Below, in pieces: positions 1 through 10,489 of a stretch of 64,000 bases of DNA (within the stretch, counting starts at the first letter, position 1; each line of letters starts with the position of its first letter). Under the pieces are notes generated by a model. That model saw only the letters and a program-made list of their open reading frames with translations, was not told the DNA's origin and made no database searches. This DNA is from Alsobacter metallidurans (GTDB lineage Bacteria > Pseudomonadota > Alphaproteobacteria > Rhizobiales > Beijerinckiaceae): NCBI RefSeq assembly GCF_014636935.1, contig NZ_BMES01000002.1:682001-746000 (forward strand), given 5' to 3'. The position numbers and the translations under genes were made by a program.

Positions 1-262
1 GCTTCGCGCGCACCTCGCCGAGCAGGGCTGCGGAAGGAACATCCGCCAGCGGCGCAGCTTCGCGCAGCACGGCGCGAAGGTCGGTGTATTTCCAGGCTTC
101 GACGCGCCGGTGCGGCAGACCCGCCTGCGCGAAGGCGTCATAGGCCTGCTGGCGCTCGGCGGAAGCGCCCGGCAGGCGCGCCTTCACGGAGGGGAACAGC
201 GCGAGAAGCTGGTTCTCGGCGGCCGTCCGCATCGGGGTAACGTTGGGGGTCAGGTCAGCCAT
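1..262 (-). CDS. sufD: SufD, Fe-S cluster assembly protein (N-terminal part, cut by window edge)
   Basis: Reading leftwards from ATG at 262, about 87 codons are open to the window edge. The start MADLTPNVTP and the stretch RVEAWKYTDLR are typical of SufD N-termini. SufD pairs with SufB and the ATPase SufC in the cytosolic SufBC2D scaffold, where it is needed for iron entry during Fe-S cluster assembly. The start lies 7 nt after the sufC stop, so it is clearly part of the same operon. The remainder of the gene, and any downstream sufS, SUF-associated genes or sufA, are outside the window. Identification rests on the N-terminal motif and on the gene order. Confidence 0.9.
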   Translation of the reverse strand, partial: MADLTPNVTPMRTAAENQLLALFPSVKARLPGASAERQQAYDAFAQAGLPHRRVEAWKYTDLRAVLREAAPLADVPSAALLGEVRAK

Positions 263-269
263 CTGCGCC

Positions 270-1019
270 TCAAGCCGCCTGCGAGCGGTAATCGGCGTAG
301 CCGTTGGCCTCGAGCTCCAGCGCGAGCTCCTTGCCGCCGGACTTCACCACCTGGCCGCTGGACATCACGTGCACGGTGTCGGGCACGATGTAGTTCAGCA
401 GGCGCTGGTAATGGGTGATCACCAGGAAGGAGCGCTTGGGGTCGCGCAGCGCATTGACGCCGTCCGCCGCGATCTTGAGCGCGTCGATGTCGAGGCCGGA
501 ATCGGTCTCGTCGAGGATGCAGAAGGTCGGCTCGAGCAGCGCCATCTGGAGGATCTCCATGCGCTTCTTCTCGCCGCCCGAGAAGCCGACATTCAGCGCC
601 CGCTTCAGCATATCCTGAGGAATGTGAAGGCGTTCCGCGCCGGCGCGGACTCGCTTCATGAAGTCGGGCGTGGACAGCTCGTCGTCGCCGCGCGCCTTGC
701 GCTGGGCGTTCAGGGCGGCCTTCAGGAACGTCATGGTGGCGACGCCCGGGATCTCGAGCGGGTATTGGAAGGCCAGGAACACGCCGGCGGCCGCGCGGGC
801 GTCCGGCTCCATGTCGAGCAGGTTCTCGCCGTTCAGCAGGATTTCGCCGTCCAGGACCTCGTAGTCGTCCTTGCCGGCGATGACGTAGCTCAGCGTCGAC
901 TTGCCGGAGCCGTTCGGCCCCATGATGGCGGCCACTTCGCCGTCGTGGACGGTGAGGTTGAGGCCGTTGAGGATCTTCTTGTCCTCGATCTGGACATGGA
1001 GGTTGCGGATTTCGAGCAT
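270..1019 (-). CDS. sufC: SufC, Fe-S assembly ATPase
   Basis: A 249-residue ABC-type ATPase with Walker A GPNGSGKST at residues 34-42, signature FSGGEKKR near 150 and Walker B CILDETDSGLD near 165-175. The family length (about 250) and the SufC-specific SGGEKKRMEI and TDSGLDIDAL sequences separate it from transporter ATPases. It hydrolyses ATP to drive conformational change in the SufB-SufD heterodimer in the cytosol. It lies between sufB (98 nt upstream) and sufD. The start ATG follows the usual MLEIRNLHV beginning of the family. Confidence 0.97.
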   Translation of the reverse strand: MLEIRNLHVQIEDKKILNGLNLTVHDGEVAAIMGPNGSGKSTLSYVIAGKDDYEVLDGEILLNGENLLDMEPDARAAAGVFLAFQYPLEIPGVATMTFLKAALNAQRKARGDDELSTPDFMKRVRAGAERLHIPQDMLKRALNVGFSGGEKKRMEILQMALLEPTFCILDETDSGLDIDALKIAADGVNALRDPKRSFLVITHYQRLLNYIVPDTVHVMSSGQVVKSGGKELALELEANGYADYRSQAA

Positions 1020-1117
1020 GGTTCAGTTCCTGAAATTCGTGTTCGTCAATCGACTTCGACGCGCTGGGCGGAAATCGAGGCTTGGCCGGGCCCTAGGCCC
1101 AGCGGTAGCCGAAAGGA

Positions 1118-2587
<1,470 letters not shown>

Positions 2588-2644
2588 TGGTGTCTCCTTA
2601 CCTCGACGGCTTCAAGGGCCGGGCGGTTGGCGGGGGATGCTGGT

Positions 2645-3826
2645 TCAGGCGGCTGCGCGTCCCAGCCTCTGATGTAGGGTTTCTTTGAGTTTTGCGAAGG
2701 CCCCGAGGAAGCGGATCACATCCTCATCCCCGGAATTCCAGCCGAAACTGACGCGGATTGCGCCGGCCGCGAGATCCTGCTCGACCCCCATGGCGTCAAG
2801 CACGTGCGAGCGCTTCACCTTGCCGGACGAGCAGGCCGCGCCCGACGACACGGCGACGCCTGCGAGATCCAGCGCAATCAGGGCCGTCTCGGCCCTGAGG
2901 CCGCTCAGTGAGACGAGCGTCGTGTTGGGCAGGCGCTGGGCCTCGGCGCCGAAGATCACGGCCTCGGGCGCCAGAGCGATCAGCTCGGCCTCCAGCTTGT
3001 CGCGCAGCGCGCGAACCCGCTCGCGTTCAGCCGTTCCGGCCTCCCGCACGGCCCGCGCAGCGGCGCCGAAGCCCGCAATGCCGGGACCATTCTCGGTTCC
3101 CGAGCGGGCGCCGCGCTCCTGCCCGCCGCCGCGCATCATGCGATCGGCGATCTGGAGCCCGCCGCCCATCACGAGCGCGCCAACGCCCTGAGGGCCGCCG
3201 ATCTTGTGCGCCGACAGCGCCGCAAGGTCCGCGCCGCTCTCGGCCATGGAGAATCCTATCTTGCCGACGGCCTGCACGGCGTCACAGTGGAGCACGCCAC
3301 CGGACACATGCGCGAGTTCGGCGGCGGCCCGCACGGGATGGATGACCCCGGTCTCGTTGTTGGCCGCCTGCAGCGACACCATCACGCGCTCTCCGGCGGC
3401 GGACGCCTGCGCGAGGCGGCTTTCCAGCCAGCCAAGATCAACCACGCCGCTCGCCAGCACCGGAATGCGCTCGATCCGATCGGCGGGAAACCGGGCTCCT
3501 TCCAAAACGCAGGGATGCTCGATGGCGCTTACCAGCAGCCGGTCGAGAATCAGCGTCTCGCCGCACCGATGAAAGCGCGGCGCCAGCGCCAGCGCGTTGG
3601 CCTCGGTGCCGCCGCTCGTGAACACGACGTTGCGGGCCGAAGCGCCCACCAGCGACGCGACCTCCTCGCGGGCGGACTCGATGCGGCCACGCGCCGCCCT
3701 GCCTTCGGCATGCACCGAGGATGCGTTGCCGCCGGCCGCCATTGCCGCGACCATGGCGTCGCGCGCTTCGGGCCGAAGCTCCGAAGTGGCGTTGTGGTCG
3801 AGATAGCTGCGCCCGCTCAGCGCCAT
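2645..3826 (-). CDS. Cysteine desulfurase (NifS/IscS class)
   Basis: A PLP-dependent class V aminotransferase-fold enzyme of about 393 residues. The N-terminus YLDHNATSELRPEA, the PLP-binding AHKIGGPQG and the catalytic-cysteine loop SSGAACSSGKVKRSH place it in the NifS/IscS group I family rather than SufS. It releases sulfur from cysteine as an enzyme persulfide for cluster assembly. It is first in the suf operon, an arrangement known in Rhizobiales, where such a gene precedes sufBCD and a group II sufS follows. An in-frame ATG at 3865 would add 13 residues; 3826 is preferred because families start just before YLD. Neither start has a clear ribosome-binding site. Confidence 0.92.
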   Translation of the reverse strand: MALSGRSYLDHNATSELRPEARDAMVAAMAAGGNASSVHAEGRAARGRIESAREEVASLVGASARNVVFTSGGTEANALALAPRFHRCGETLILDRLLVSAIEHPCVLEGARFPADRIERIPVLASGVVDLGWLESRLAQASAAGERVMVSLQAANNETGVIHPVRAAAELAHVSGGVLHCDAVQAVGKIGFSMAESGADLAALSAHKIGGPQGVGALVMGGGLQIADRMMRGGGQERGARSGTENGPGIAGFGAAARAVREAGTAERERVRALRDKLEAELIALAPEAVIFGAEAQRLPNTTLVSLSGLRAETALIALDLAGVAVSSGAACSSGKVKRSHVLDAMGVEQDLAAGAIRVSFGWNSGDEDVIRFLGAFAKLKETLHQRLGRAAA

Positions 3827-3972
3827 CGTGGAACAGACCTTGTCCAACAGCCGCCCAAACGCCATCTGTAAGCAGCAGCAAAGGCTTGCAACCGCCCCCG
3901 GCGCTTGTGCTACAAGCGGCCTCCCACAGTGGGGACAGGTCGAACGGAATATCTCCGTTCACCTTTGTTCCA

Positions 3973-3993
3973 CTGTTAGAATTATTCTAACAG
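3973..3993. promoter_or_regulatory. Irr-type iron control element (candidate operator)
   Basis: A perfect inverted repeat with 10-nt arms and a 1-nt centre, containing TTAGAATTATTCTAA, which fits the TTAGAAnnnTTCTAA core of the ICE/Irr box described in Rhizobiales. It lies about 150 nt upstream of the cysteine desulfurase start and 100 nt upstream of the divergent hydrolase. Irr control of suf is known in this order. A second short inverted repeat (GAACGGA/TCCGTTC) is at 3942-3960, between the box and the suf operon. Confidence 0.7.
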
Positions 3994-4092
3994 AATTGTG
4001 GGCCGACAGCGCCTTGGAGTCAAGCCGAGGCGGCGCGCCAGACGCGCCCGAGCTGCGGCCCCGTTCCGCGTTCAAAGCAGAGGTCGAAGCCC

Positions 4093-4743
4093 ATGCCTGA
4101 GGTCATCTTCAACGGTCCCGCCGGCCGCATCGAAGGCCGCTACCATCCGTCGAAGACCAAGGGCGCCCCCATCGCCATCGTGCTGCACCCGCACCCGCAA
4201 TTCGGCGGCACGATGAACAACCAGATCGTCTACGCACTGTATTACGGCTTCGTAGAGCGCGGCTTCTCGGCCCTGCGCTTCAACTTCCGCGGCGTCGGCC
4301 GCAGCCAGGGCAATTTCGACCACGGCCAGGGCGAGCTCTCGGACGCCGCAGCCGCGCTGGACTGGGCCCAGGCCATCAATCCGGAGGCCCGCGCCTGCTG
4401 GATCGCCGGCATCTCGTTCGGCGCCTGGATCGGCATGCAGCTCCTGATGCGCCGCCCCGAGATCGAGGGATTCATCTCCATCGCGGCCCCGGCCAATCGC
4501 TTCGACTTCTCGTTCCTGGCGCCCTGCCCGTCCTCCGGCCTCTTCGTGCACGGCTCGCAGGACCGCGTCGCGCCCATCAAGGACGTCATGAGCGTCATCG
4601 AGAAGGTGAAGACCCAGAAGGGCATCCAGATCGAGCACCAGACCGTGGAAGGCGCCAACCACTTCTTCGAGAACAAGACCGAAGACCTGATGGGAGTCGT
4701 CGGAACCTACCTGGACAAGCGCCTCGGCCCGAAGGAGGGCTGA
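4093..4743 (+). CDS. Alpha/beta hydrolase family protein (COG2945-like)
   Basis: A 216-residue protein with the small alpha/beta hydrolase fold: HPHPQFGGTMNN near residues 36-47, the RGVGRSQG loop near 75, the nucleophile elbow GISFGAW near residue 115, a late Asp in HGSQDRVAP and a His in ANHFFE. These give a Ser-Asp-His triad. The family is cytosolic and its substrate is not established. It is divergent from the suf operon and upstream of tyrS, an order common in this bacterial order. Length and sequence are typical. The substrate cannot be inferred. Confidence 0.85.
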   Translation: MPEVIFNGPAGRIEGRYHPSKTKGAPIAIVLHPHPQFGGTMNNQIVYALYYGFVERGFSALRFNFRGVGRSQGNFDHGQGELSDAAAALDWAQAINPEARACWIAGISFGAWIGMQLLMRRPEIEGFISIAAPANRFDFSFLAPCPSSGLFVHGSQDRVAPIKDVMSVIEKVKTQKGIQIEHQTVEGANHFFENKTEDLMGVVGTYLDKRLGPKEG

Positions 4744-4770
4744 GCCGGCACGCCCGGGCTTTGGCAACGC

Positions 4771-4852
4771 CGTCATTGCGAGCCGAAGACGAAGTAATCC
4801 AGCCTACCAGCCCCATGTCAGGCTGGATTTGTTCGCTGCGTCCGCGACGACC
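4771..4852. repeat. Imperfect palindromic intergenic repeat (REP-like)
   Basis: Two imperfectly complementary arms begin CGTCATTGCGAGCCGAAG and end GCGACGACC. The inner arms AATCCAGCCT (4796-4805) and AGGCTGGATT (4820-4829) are exact complements. This resembles the widely dispersed CGTCATTGCGAGC...AATCCAG palindromic family found between alphaproteobacterial genes. It sits between the hydrolase gene and tyrS and could fold into a long hairpin in RNA. Confidence 0.55.
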
Positions 4853-4954
4853 AGGAGCCGCGCCTTTCAATGATAAGCGCCACGGGCGGGCGAGCCCTCC
4901 CGTCTTGCGCCGCTGCGCCTCTCCCCCTAAACCTCCGCCCGCGAGAGGTTTCCA

Positions 4955-6217
4955 ATGTCCGACGATTTCAAGCCCCAGTCAGAATTCCTGCGCACGCTTC
5001 TTGAGCGCGGCTACGTGCACCAGTGCTCCGACTATGCGGGGCTGGACGCGCTGGCCGCCAAGGGCGAGGTGACGGCCTATGTCGGATACGATTGCACCGC
5101 CCCGTCGCTGCATGTCGGCAGCCTGATTTCCATCATGATGCTGCATTGGCTGCAGCGGAGCGGCAACAAGCCCATTCCGTTGATGGGCGGCGGCACCACG
5201 CGCGTCGGAGATCCCTCCGGCCGGGATGAGACGCGCAAGCTGCTCACCCCGGAGCAGATCGAAGACAACAAGGACGGCATCAAGCGCGTGTTCGCGCGCT
5301 TCCTCCAGTTTGGCGAGGGCAAGACCGACGCGGTGATGATCGACAACGCCGAGTGGCTCACCAAGCTCAATTACATCGACTTCCTGCGCGACGTTGGCCG
5401 GCATTTCTCGGTGAACCGCATGCTCTCGATGGATTCGGTGCGCATGCGCCTGGAGCGGGAGCAGGAGCTCTCCTTTATCGAATTCAACTACATGTGCCTG
5501 CAGGGCTACGACTTCGTCGAGCTCAACCGGCGCGCCGGCGTGAACCTGCAGATGGGCGGCTCCGACCAGTGGGGCAACATCGTCACCGGCATCGATCTCG
5601 GCCGCCGCATGGGCACGGGCCAGCTCTACGCCCTCACCTGCCCGCTGCTGACCACATCTTCCGGCGCCAAGATGGGCAAGACGGCGTCCGGCGCGGTCTG
5701 GCTCAACGAGGAGCAATTGTCCGCCTACGACTACTGGCAGTTCTGGCGCAACACCGAGGACGCCGACGTCGGCCGCTTCCTGAAGCTCTACACCGTTCTG
5801 CCGCTGGACGAGATCGCCAGGCTGGTCGCGCTGGGCGGGGCTGAGATCAACGAGGCCAAGAAGGTTCTCGCCACCGAGGCCACCGCGTTGATGCATGGTC
5901 GCGAGAAGGCCGAGCAGGCGGCCGAGACGGCCCGCCGCACCTTCGAGGAAGGCGGCGCGGCCGAGACGCTGCCCTCGTTCGAGGTGGACCGCGCCGAGTT
6001 CAGCGCCGGCCTCGGCGTGTTGTCGGCCTTCGTGAAGGCCGGGCTGGTGCCCTCCACGGGCGAAGCTCGCCGGCAGGTGAAGGGCGGCGGCCTGCGCGTC
6101 AACGACGTCGCGGTGGCGGAGGAACGCGCGACCCTCTCGGACGCCGACCTCAACGCCGACGGCGCGGTGAAGCTCTCCTTCGGCCGCAAGAAGCATATGC
6201 TGCTGCGGGTGCGGTGA
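4955..6217 (+). CDS. tyrS: Tyrosyl-tRNA synthetase
   Basis: A 420-residue class I aminoacyl-tRNA synthetase. It has the family tyrosine pocket [16 protein letters not shown] (HIGH equivalent HVGS near residue 53), [30 protein letters not shown], and the KMSKS equivalent KMGKT near residue 240. An S4-like RNA-binding domain with [16 protein letters not shown] follows at the C-terminus. It charges tRNA-Tyr with tyrosine in the cytosol. The start ATG is preceded by GAGAGG. Length is typical of the bacterial TyrRS type. Confidence 0.97.
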   Translation: MSDDFKPQSEFLRTLLERGYVHQCSDYAGLDALAAKGEVTAYVGYDCTAPSLHVGSLISIMMLHWLQRSGNKPIPLMGGGTTRVGDPSGRDETRKLLTPEQIEDNKDGIKRVFARFLQFGEGKTDAVMIDNAEWLTKLNYIDFLRDVGRHFSVNRMLSMDSVRMRLEREQELSFIEFNYMCLQGYDFVELNRRAGVNLQMGGSDQWGNIVTGIDLGRRMGTGQLYALTCPLLTTSSGAKMGKTASGAVWLNEEQLSAYDYWQFWRNTEDADVGRFLKLYTVLPLDEIARLVALGGAEINEAKKVLATEATALMHGREKAEQAAETARRTFEEGGAAETLPSFEVDRAEFSAGLGVLSAFVKAGLVPSTGEARRQVKGGGLRVNDVAVAEERATLSDADLNADGAVKLSFGRKKHMLLRVR

Positions 6218-6256
6218 GCCTCGCGACCCAGGCTGCGACGTAGATTTATCGTCTGG

Positions 6257-6360
6257 TCGTCATCCCCGGCGACCTGCGCAGCAGGCCGGGAAGAGGGCGC
6301 AGGGGCAAAGGCGCGCGCCTCTGGATCCCCGTCCCGCGGTCTTGGCGCGCCGGGAACGAC
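6257..6360. repeat. Imperfect palindromic intergenic repeat
   Basis: The segment starts GTCGTCATCCCCGGC and ends GCGCCGGGAACGAC, which are near reverse complements, and has further short internal complementarity. It resembles the dispersed GTCATCCCGG...CCGGGAATGAC class of alphaproteobacterial repeats. It lies between the convergent tyrS and AsmA-like genes and may act as a termination or RNA-stabilising structure; no clean T-tract is present. Confidence 0.45.
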
Positions 6361-6394
6361 GGATTATCGCGCTCGCAAATGAAGGTCGTAGCGC

Positions 6395-9300
6395 CTAGCG
6401 CTCCGAAATGGCAGGCGGTGTCGGGGCCGAGCCCGTCACCTCGCCCGGTCCCATCACGCCGAAGAACTTGCGCAGGAAGCCCGGCGCCACAGCCGAGAGC
6501 GGGTTGATCGACACGGTCGGCTGGCTCGCCTTGCCGGCAATGCGGAAGTTCACGGCGAACAGGCCTTCGTGCTGGCCGCCGCCCAGTATCGGCCCGACGA
6601 TCGGCACCTGGTTGATGATGTTGTTGAGCCCGTAGGCGGGCACGAAGGTGCCGGAGAAGTCCGCCTTGTCGCGGTTGAAGTCCATGTAGCCTTCCAGCGT
6701 GCCGCCGACCGACTGGCCCCACATGGTGGCATCCCGGATCGCGAGCTTGCCGCCGCCCACCGAGAAGCCGGATTTCAGCTTGGCGAACGACACCTCGTTT
6801 TGCTGGTTAGGCGCGCTGCGGGCGAGCGCGGGCTCGTTCTGCAGCACGAAGCGGTTCACCACTAGCGTGCCGCTCATCTGCGGCGCGGCCCCGGTGAACT
6901 GCACCAGCATCGCGCCGCCCTGCATCTTTCGGTAAATGTCGAAGAAGCGGAAAAACGCGCCCGCATTGCCGCTCTCGATCACGACGCCGAGCTTGCCCGT
7001 CTCGTCGCGAGCGAGTTGGCCAGACACCGGCGCCGCGCCGAACCGGGCGGCGAGGCGGAAATCCTTGTAATCCCCGGCGCGAATTCCGATGCGCCCATCC
7101 ACGGCGGAAAGCGACTCGCCGTTCAGCCCCACGATGGTCTGCGCCTTGAGGTCGAGGTCGAAGTCGCCTGGCCCCCCCATCGGGCTTGCGCCCGGCGCCA
7201 TCAGGGCTTTCAGGATTGGGCGCGCGTCCACCGAAGCACCGCGTAGCGAAACGCGGGACGATGCGCCCTGGCGTTCATAGTCGACCCGCATGTCGTCGCC
7301 AGCCGAGATCTTGAGCGCCGAGAGCTTGGCGGCCACGAGCCCGCCGTCATTCGAGACCCGCAGAACGCCCTTTGCCGAAACCGGGCCCGAGCCGTCCAGC
7401 ACGAATTCGTCGAGGGTGCTGCCGTCAGCGTCCGTTTCGAGGCGGAACGACGCTTTGGCGGCCTTGCCGGGCGTCTTCACCCAGCCCGGCAGCAGGTCGA
7501 CGATGCTGGCGCGGGTCAGATCCAGCTCCACCTTCGGGGCGGCTTTGGGCTGGCCCATGTCCTTCAGCGAGATGCGGGCGTCGACGGGGCCCACCACCTG
7601 CGGCAGCTTGATGCCCCGACGGGCGCGTGCGGCGTCATCCAGCGTCAGCGTAACGATGCCCTCTCCGCCTGCCACGCCGGCCGGCTGGCGCATGTCGAAT
7701 TGCGCCGGGCTGCCGCCGATCTTGCCCTCGCCCTTGATGACGATTCCGGTCTTGTCGTTGAGCAGCGTGAGGTTTGCGCCCTCGAGCCGCTCCTTGCCGA
7801 AGAGGTTGTCGCCGGACAGGCCCGTGGCTGCGCCCTGCACCTGCACGACAACATCGGCGGGCTGCACGTCGGCCTGCTGCGGAAACGTAATGGACGCCTT
7901 GAGGTCGACGTGCCCTTTGGCGTTTGCGAGTTCCAGCGGCGCGGGCACGAATGGCCGCAACGCTTCGGCCCGCAAGGCGGCCAGGGTTGCGTCCGCGGTT
8001 CCGGAAGCGTCGAACGTCACCTTGGCGACAGTCGGGCGCGCCGCCGTGTCGGCCACGTCGTAGCGCCCGTTGGCAAGCACGAGCGGCTGTCCCTGTCCGA
8101 CTGCCGCCACTGCGCGCTTCACGGAAACCGAGACCGTCTGGCCGGTGACGCGGCCCACGGCCTCGATCTCGGACAGCATCGGCATGCCGGGCGCCGGGCG
8201 CATTGTCGCGCCTGAAACGGTGGTCTCAAGCATGACGGCTTCAACCGGCACCGGCCTCTTGGCGAGGGCGTCGGCCAGAACGGCAGGCGACATCGCGGTG
8301 CTGTAACGAAACGCCTGCACGGTTCCGTCCTGGATCGCCCCGACCATGTAGGCGCGCACATCCGCAGCCGCGAAAGTCGGCCAAAACGCCAGTACGGTCC
8401 GCACCGGCATGCGGCTGGTGGTGACGAGGTCGAGCTTCAGGCCCTCGAACCCGTCGGCTCGGCCGAGCACGCCTGTCAGCTCGAGCCCCACGGCCGGCCC
8501 CGCCAGCGCAAGCTTGTCGATAGCGATGCCGCCGAACCCGATCGGAATGCGCGCGCTGAGCGCCCCGGTCTCGATCGGAATGGATTTCTCCTTGGCGCCT
8601 TCGCCGGCCAGAACGGCTCCCGATGTGGCGAGGTCGAGCCGCCACATGTCGCCATTGTGGGCTGGGGGCGTCAAAGCGCCCGAAACGCGGAACCGGGTTT
8701 CGCCTGCGTCGACGTCGAGCCCGCGAATCACGGCCGAGCGGCGCGCCGCATCCCATCCGAAATCGCCTTTGACCTGGTCCACAAACATCGGTTCGGCGTC
8801 GGGGTCGTCGAACAGCAGCATGGCCTTGCCGCCCGTGATGCGGCCATCGAGCCCCGCCACCGTGTTGTCCGCCCCCAGCGTCAGGCGGACGCTGGCGTTG
8901 ATGGGCATGTCGGTGAAGACCGGGATCGCGCCCGGCTCCGCGATGCCGAGCAGGTCGGACACGGCGAGCTTATCGGTTTCGAGTCCGATGACGCGCTCCT
9001 CGCCCTTGCGGCCCTTGAGGCTGAGGGAGGAGGACCATGGCCCGGAGGGGCCGTTTGCGGACAGCGCCAGACGGCTCTCGGCATCGTTTACGCGCACATA
9101 GCTGAGCGCCAGCCGGTCATAGACCAGCGTATGGCCCCGCCGGCGATCATTGACGCGCAGCCGCCCCTCGCGCACGCCGGCCCGCTCGATCACGCCGATC
9201 GGGCCCAGCTGCGCGGACAGGGCGTCCAGGATCGAAGCCGGGCCGAAGCTCGCGTCCGTCGGTTGCACCGGCGTGGAGAAATCAGGTCCGTCCGAGCCCG

Positions 9301-9802
9301 ACGCGGACACGGAAACGGACCCGTCCGGGTCGATCGTCAGCGCCACTGCAAGGCCCACGAAATCGATGTGGCGAGGGACCAGCCTGCCCAGCGCCAACGA
9401 GCCGATGTCGAATCCGATCTCGGCTTCCGGCGCGGCCACCACGAGGTTGCCCCTCCCGTCCCGGATCGTCACGCCGGTAACGGAGAGGATCGGCGCGTCG
9501 GTCCATTCCAGCTGCGCGTGCTGGACGTCAACGTCGTAGCCGTTGCCGAATTGCTGCTCGAGCGCGACCGATACGCGTTCGGCGAAGCTGTCGAACGAGA
9601 GCGGCCCCTCCTTGAGGCGCCAAGCCAATCCGCCGAGCGCGATGGCGGCAAGCAGAACGAGGCCGGCCACGCCACCCAGCATGATCGCAAGAATGCGTCC
9701 TCCACGGCCACGCTGGCCGCCGCCGCTGGCGCGGTCGCGCGCCGGCTTGCGCCGGCAGGCCCGCGTGACACGGCGGGCTATGGGGGTTCCCTCAACGGCC
9801 AT
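6395..9802 (-). CDS. AsmA/YhdP-like (DUF3971) envelope protein
   Basis: A 1135-residue protein with a basic N-terminus, one membrane segment near residues 37-60 (LAIMLGGVAGLVLLAAIALGG), then a long periplasmic region rich in short beta-strand repeats, and a C-terminal AsmA-type segment containing GTLEGYMDFNRDKADFSG and NIINQVPIVGPILGGGQ. This architecture is that of the AsmA superfamily (AsmA, YhdP, TamB), proteins that span the periplasm and are linked to phospholipid movement to the outer membrane. The short tail after residue 1110 is low complexity. It is monocistronic, convergent with tyrS. A precise paralogue name is not justified. Confidence 0.85.
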   Translation of the reverse strand: MAVEGTPIARRVTRACRRKPARDRASGGGQRGRGGRILAIMLGGVAGLVLLAAIALGGLAWRLKEGPLSFDSFAERVSVALEQQFGNGYDVDVQHAQLEWTDAPILSVTGVTIRDGRGNLVVAAPEAEIGFDIGSLALGRLVPRHIDFVGLAVALTIDPDGSVSVSASGSDGPDFSTPVQPTDASFGPASILDALSAQLGPIGVIERAGVREGRLRVNDRRRGHTLVYDRLALSYVRVNDAESRLALSANGPSGPWSSSLSLKGRKGEERVIGLETDKLAVSDLLGIAEPGAIPVFTDMPINASVRLTLGADNTVAGLDGRITGGKAMLLFDDPDAEPMFVDQVKGDFGWDAARRSAVIRGLDVDAGETRFRVSGALTPPAHNGDMWRLDLATSGAVLAGEGAKEKSIPIETGALSARIPIGFGGIAIDKLALAGPAVGLELTGVLGRADGFEGLKLDLVTTSRMPVRTVLAFWPTFAAADVRAYMVGAIQDGTVQAFRYSTAMSPAVLADALAKRPVPVEAVMLETTVSGATMRPAPGMPMLSEIEAVGRVTGQTVSVSVKRAVAAVGQGQPLVLANGRYDVADTAARPTVAKVTFDASGTADATLAALRAEALRPFVPAPLELANAKGHVDLKASITFPQQADVQPADVVVQVQGAATGLSGDNLFGKERLEGANLTLLNDKTGIVIKGEGKIGGSPAQFDMRQPAGVAGGEGIVTLTLDDAARARRGIKLPQVVGPVDARISLKDMGQPKAAPKVELDLTRASIVDLLPGWVKTPGKAAKASFRLETDADGSTLDEFVLDGSGPVSAKGVLRVSNDGGLVAAKLSALKISAGDDMRVDYERQGASSRVSLRGASVDARPILKALMAPGASPMGGPGDFDLDLKAQTIVGLNGESLSAVDGRIGIRAGDYKDFRLAARFGAAPVSGQLARDETGKLGVVIESGNAGAFFRFFDIYRKMQGGAMLVQFTGAAPQMSGTLVVNRFVLQNEPALARSAPNQQNEVSFAKLKSGFSVGGGKLAIRDATMWGQSVGGTLEGYMDFNRDKADFSGTFVPAYGLNNIINQVPIVGPILGGGQHEGLFAVNFRIAGKASQPTVSINPLSAVAPGFLRKFFGVMGPGEVTGSAPTPPAISER

Positions 9803-9938
9803 TCAGGATCGTAGCGCCTGTTCTCTCGCTTCACAGCGTCTGTCTGGCCGGCATGGTTCCGTCGCCGGCGGGAATCATCCGGCGCGCCGGTTCGGTCGTA
9901 AGGTAAGAGTCATGCCGATTCGACGAAAGGAAGGCGAC

Positions 9939-10409
9939 ATGCCGGAAAATTTGCAGGTGGGTAAAGCAGCGCCGGACTTCACCCTGCCGCGTGACGGGGG
10001 CGGCTCGGTCTCGCTGGCCGATCTGAAGGGCAAGAAGCTGGTGCTGTATTTCTACCCGAAGGACGACACCTCCGGCTGCACCAAGGAGGCAATCGCCTTC
10101 AACGGCATGCGGGCCGACTTCGCGGCAGCCGGCGCCGAGATCCTGGGCGTTTCAGCCGACAGCGTCGCCAGCCACGACAAGTTCAAGGCGAAGTACGATC
10201 TTGGCTTCCCGCTTGCCTCCGATGAGGAAAAGAAGATGTTGGAGGCCTACGGGGTCTGGGTCGAGAAGAGCATGTATGGCCGCAAATACATGGGCATCGA
10301 GCGCACCACGGTGCTGATCGACGCTGATGGCAAGGTCGCGCGCGTGTGGGACAAGGTGAAGGTCCCGGGCCACGCCGAAGAGGTGCTCGAGGCCGTGCGG
10401 AAGGCCTAG
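9939..10409 (+). CDS. bcp: Peroxiredoxin, Bcp/PrxQ type, one cysteine
   Basis: A 156-residue thiol peroxidase. VGKAAPDFTLP, LVLYFYPKDDTSGCTKEA and the C-terminal VPGHAEEVLEAV are family hallmarks. The peroxidatic Cys near residue 47 is the only cysteine in the protein: the resolving Cys found five residues later in E. coli Bcp is isoleucine here, so it must work as a 1-Cys PrxQ with an external thiol. It reduces hydroperoxides in the cytosol. ATG 9939 is chosen over an in-frame ATG at 9912 because GAAAGGAAGG lies immediately upstream at the right distance. Confidence 0.95.
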   Translation: MPENLQVGKAAPDFTLPRDGGGSVSLADLKGKKLVLYFYPKDDTSGCTKEAIAFNGMRADFAAAGAEILGVSADSVASHDKFKAKYDLGFPLASDEEKKMLEAYGVWVEKSMYGRKYMGIERTTVLIDADGKVARVWDKVKVPGHAEEVLEAVRKA

Positions 10410-10489
10410 TTCTCCCGTCCTTTGCGGATGATTAACCTTAATCCTTTTCAATGCTCGCGGGGCCCAGTCTCGGCCCTGCGAGGTTCGCA

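Noticed and set aside
1020-1117. GGGCC-containing palindrome between sufB and sufC as a terminator
   Set aside because: The stem is short, no T-tract follows, and sufC and sufD downstream need to be transcribed with sufB.
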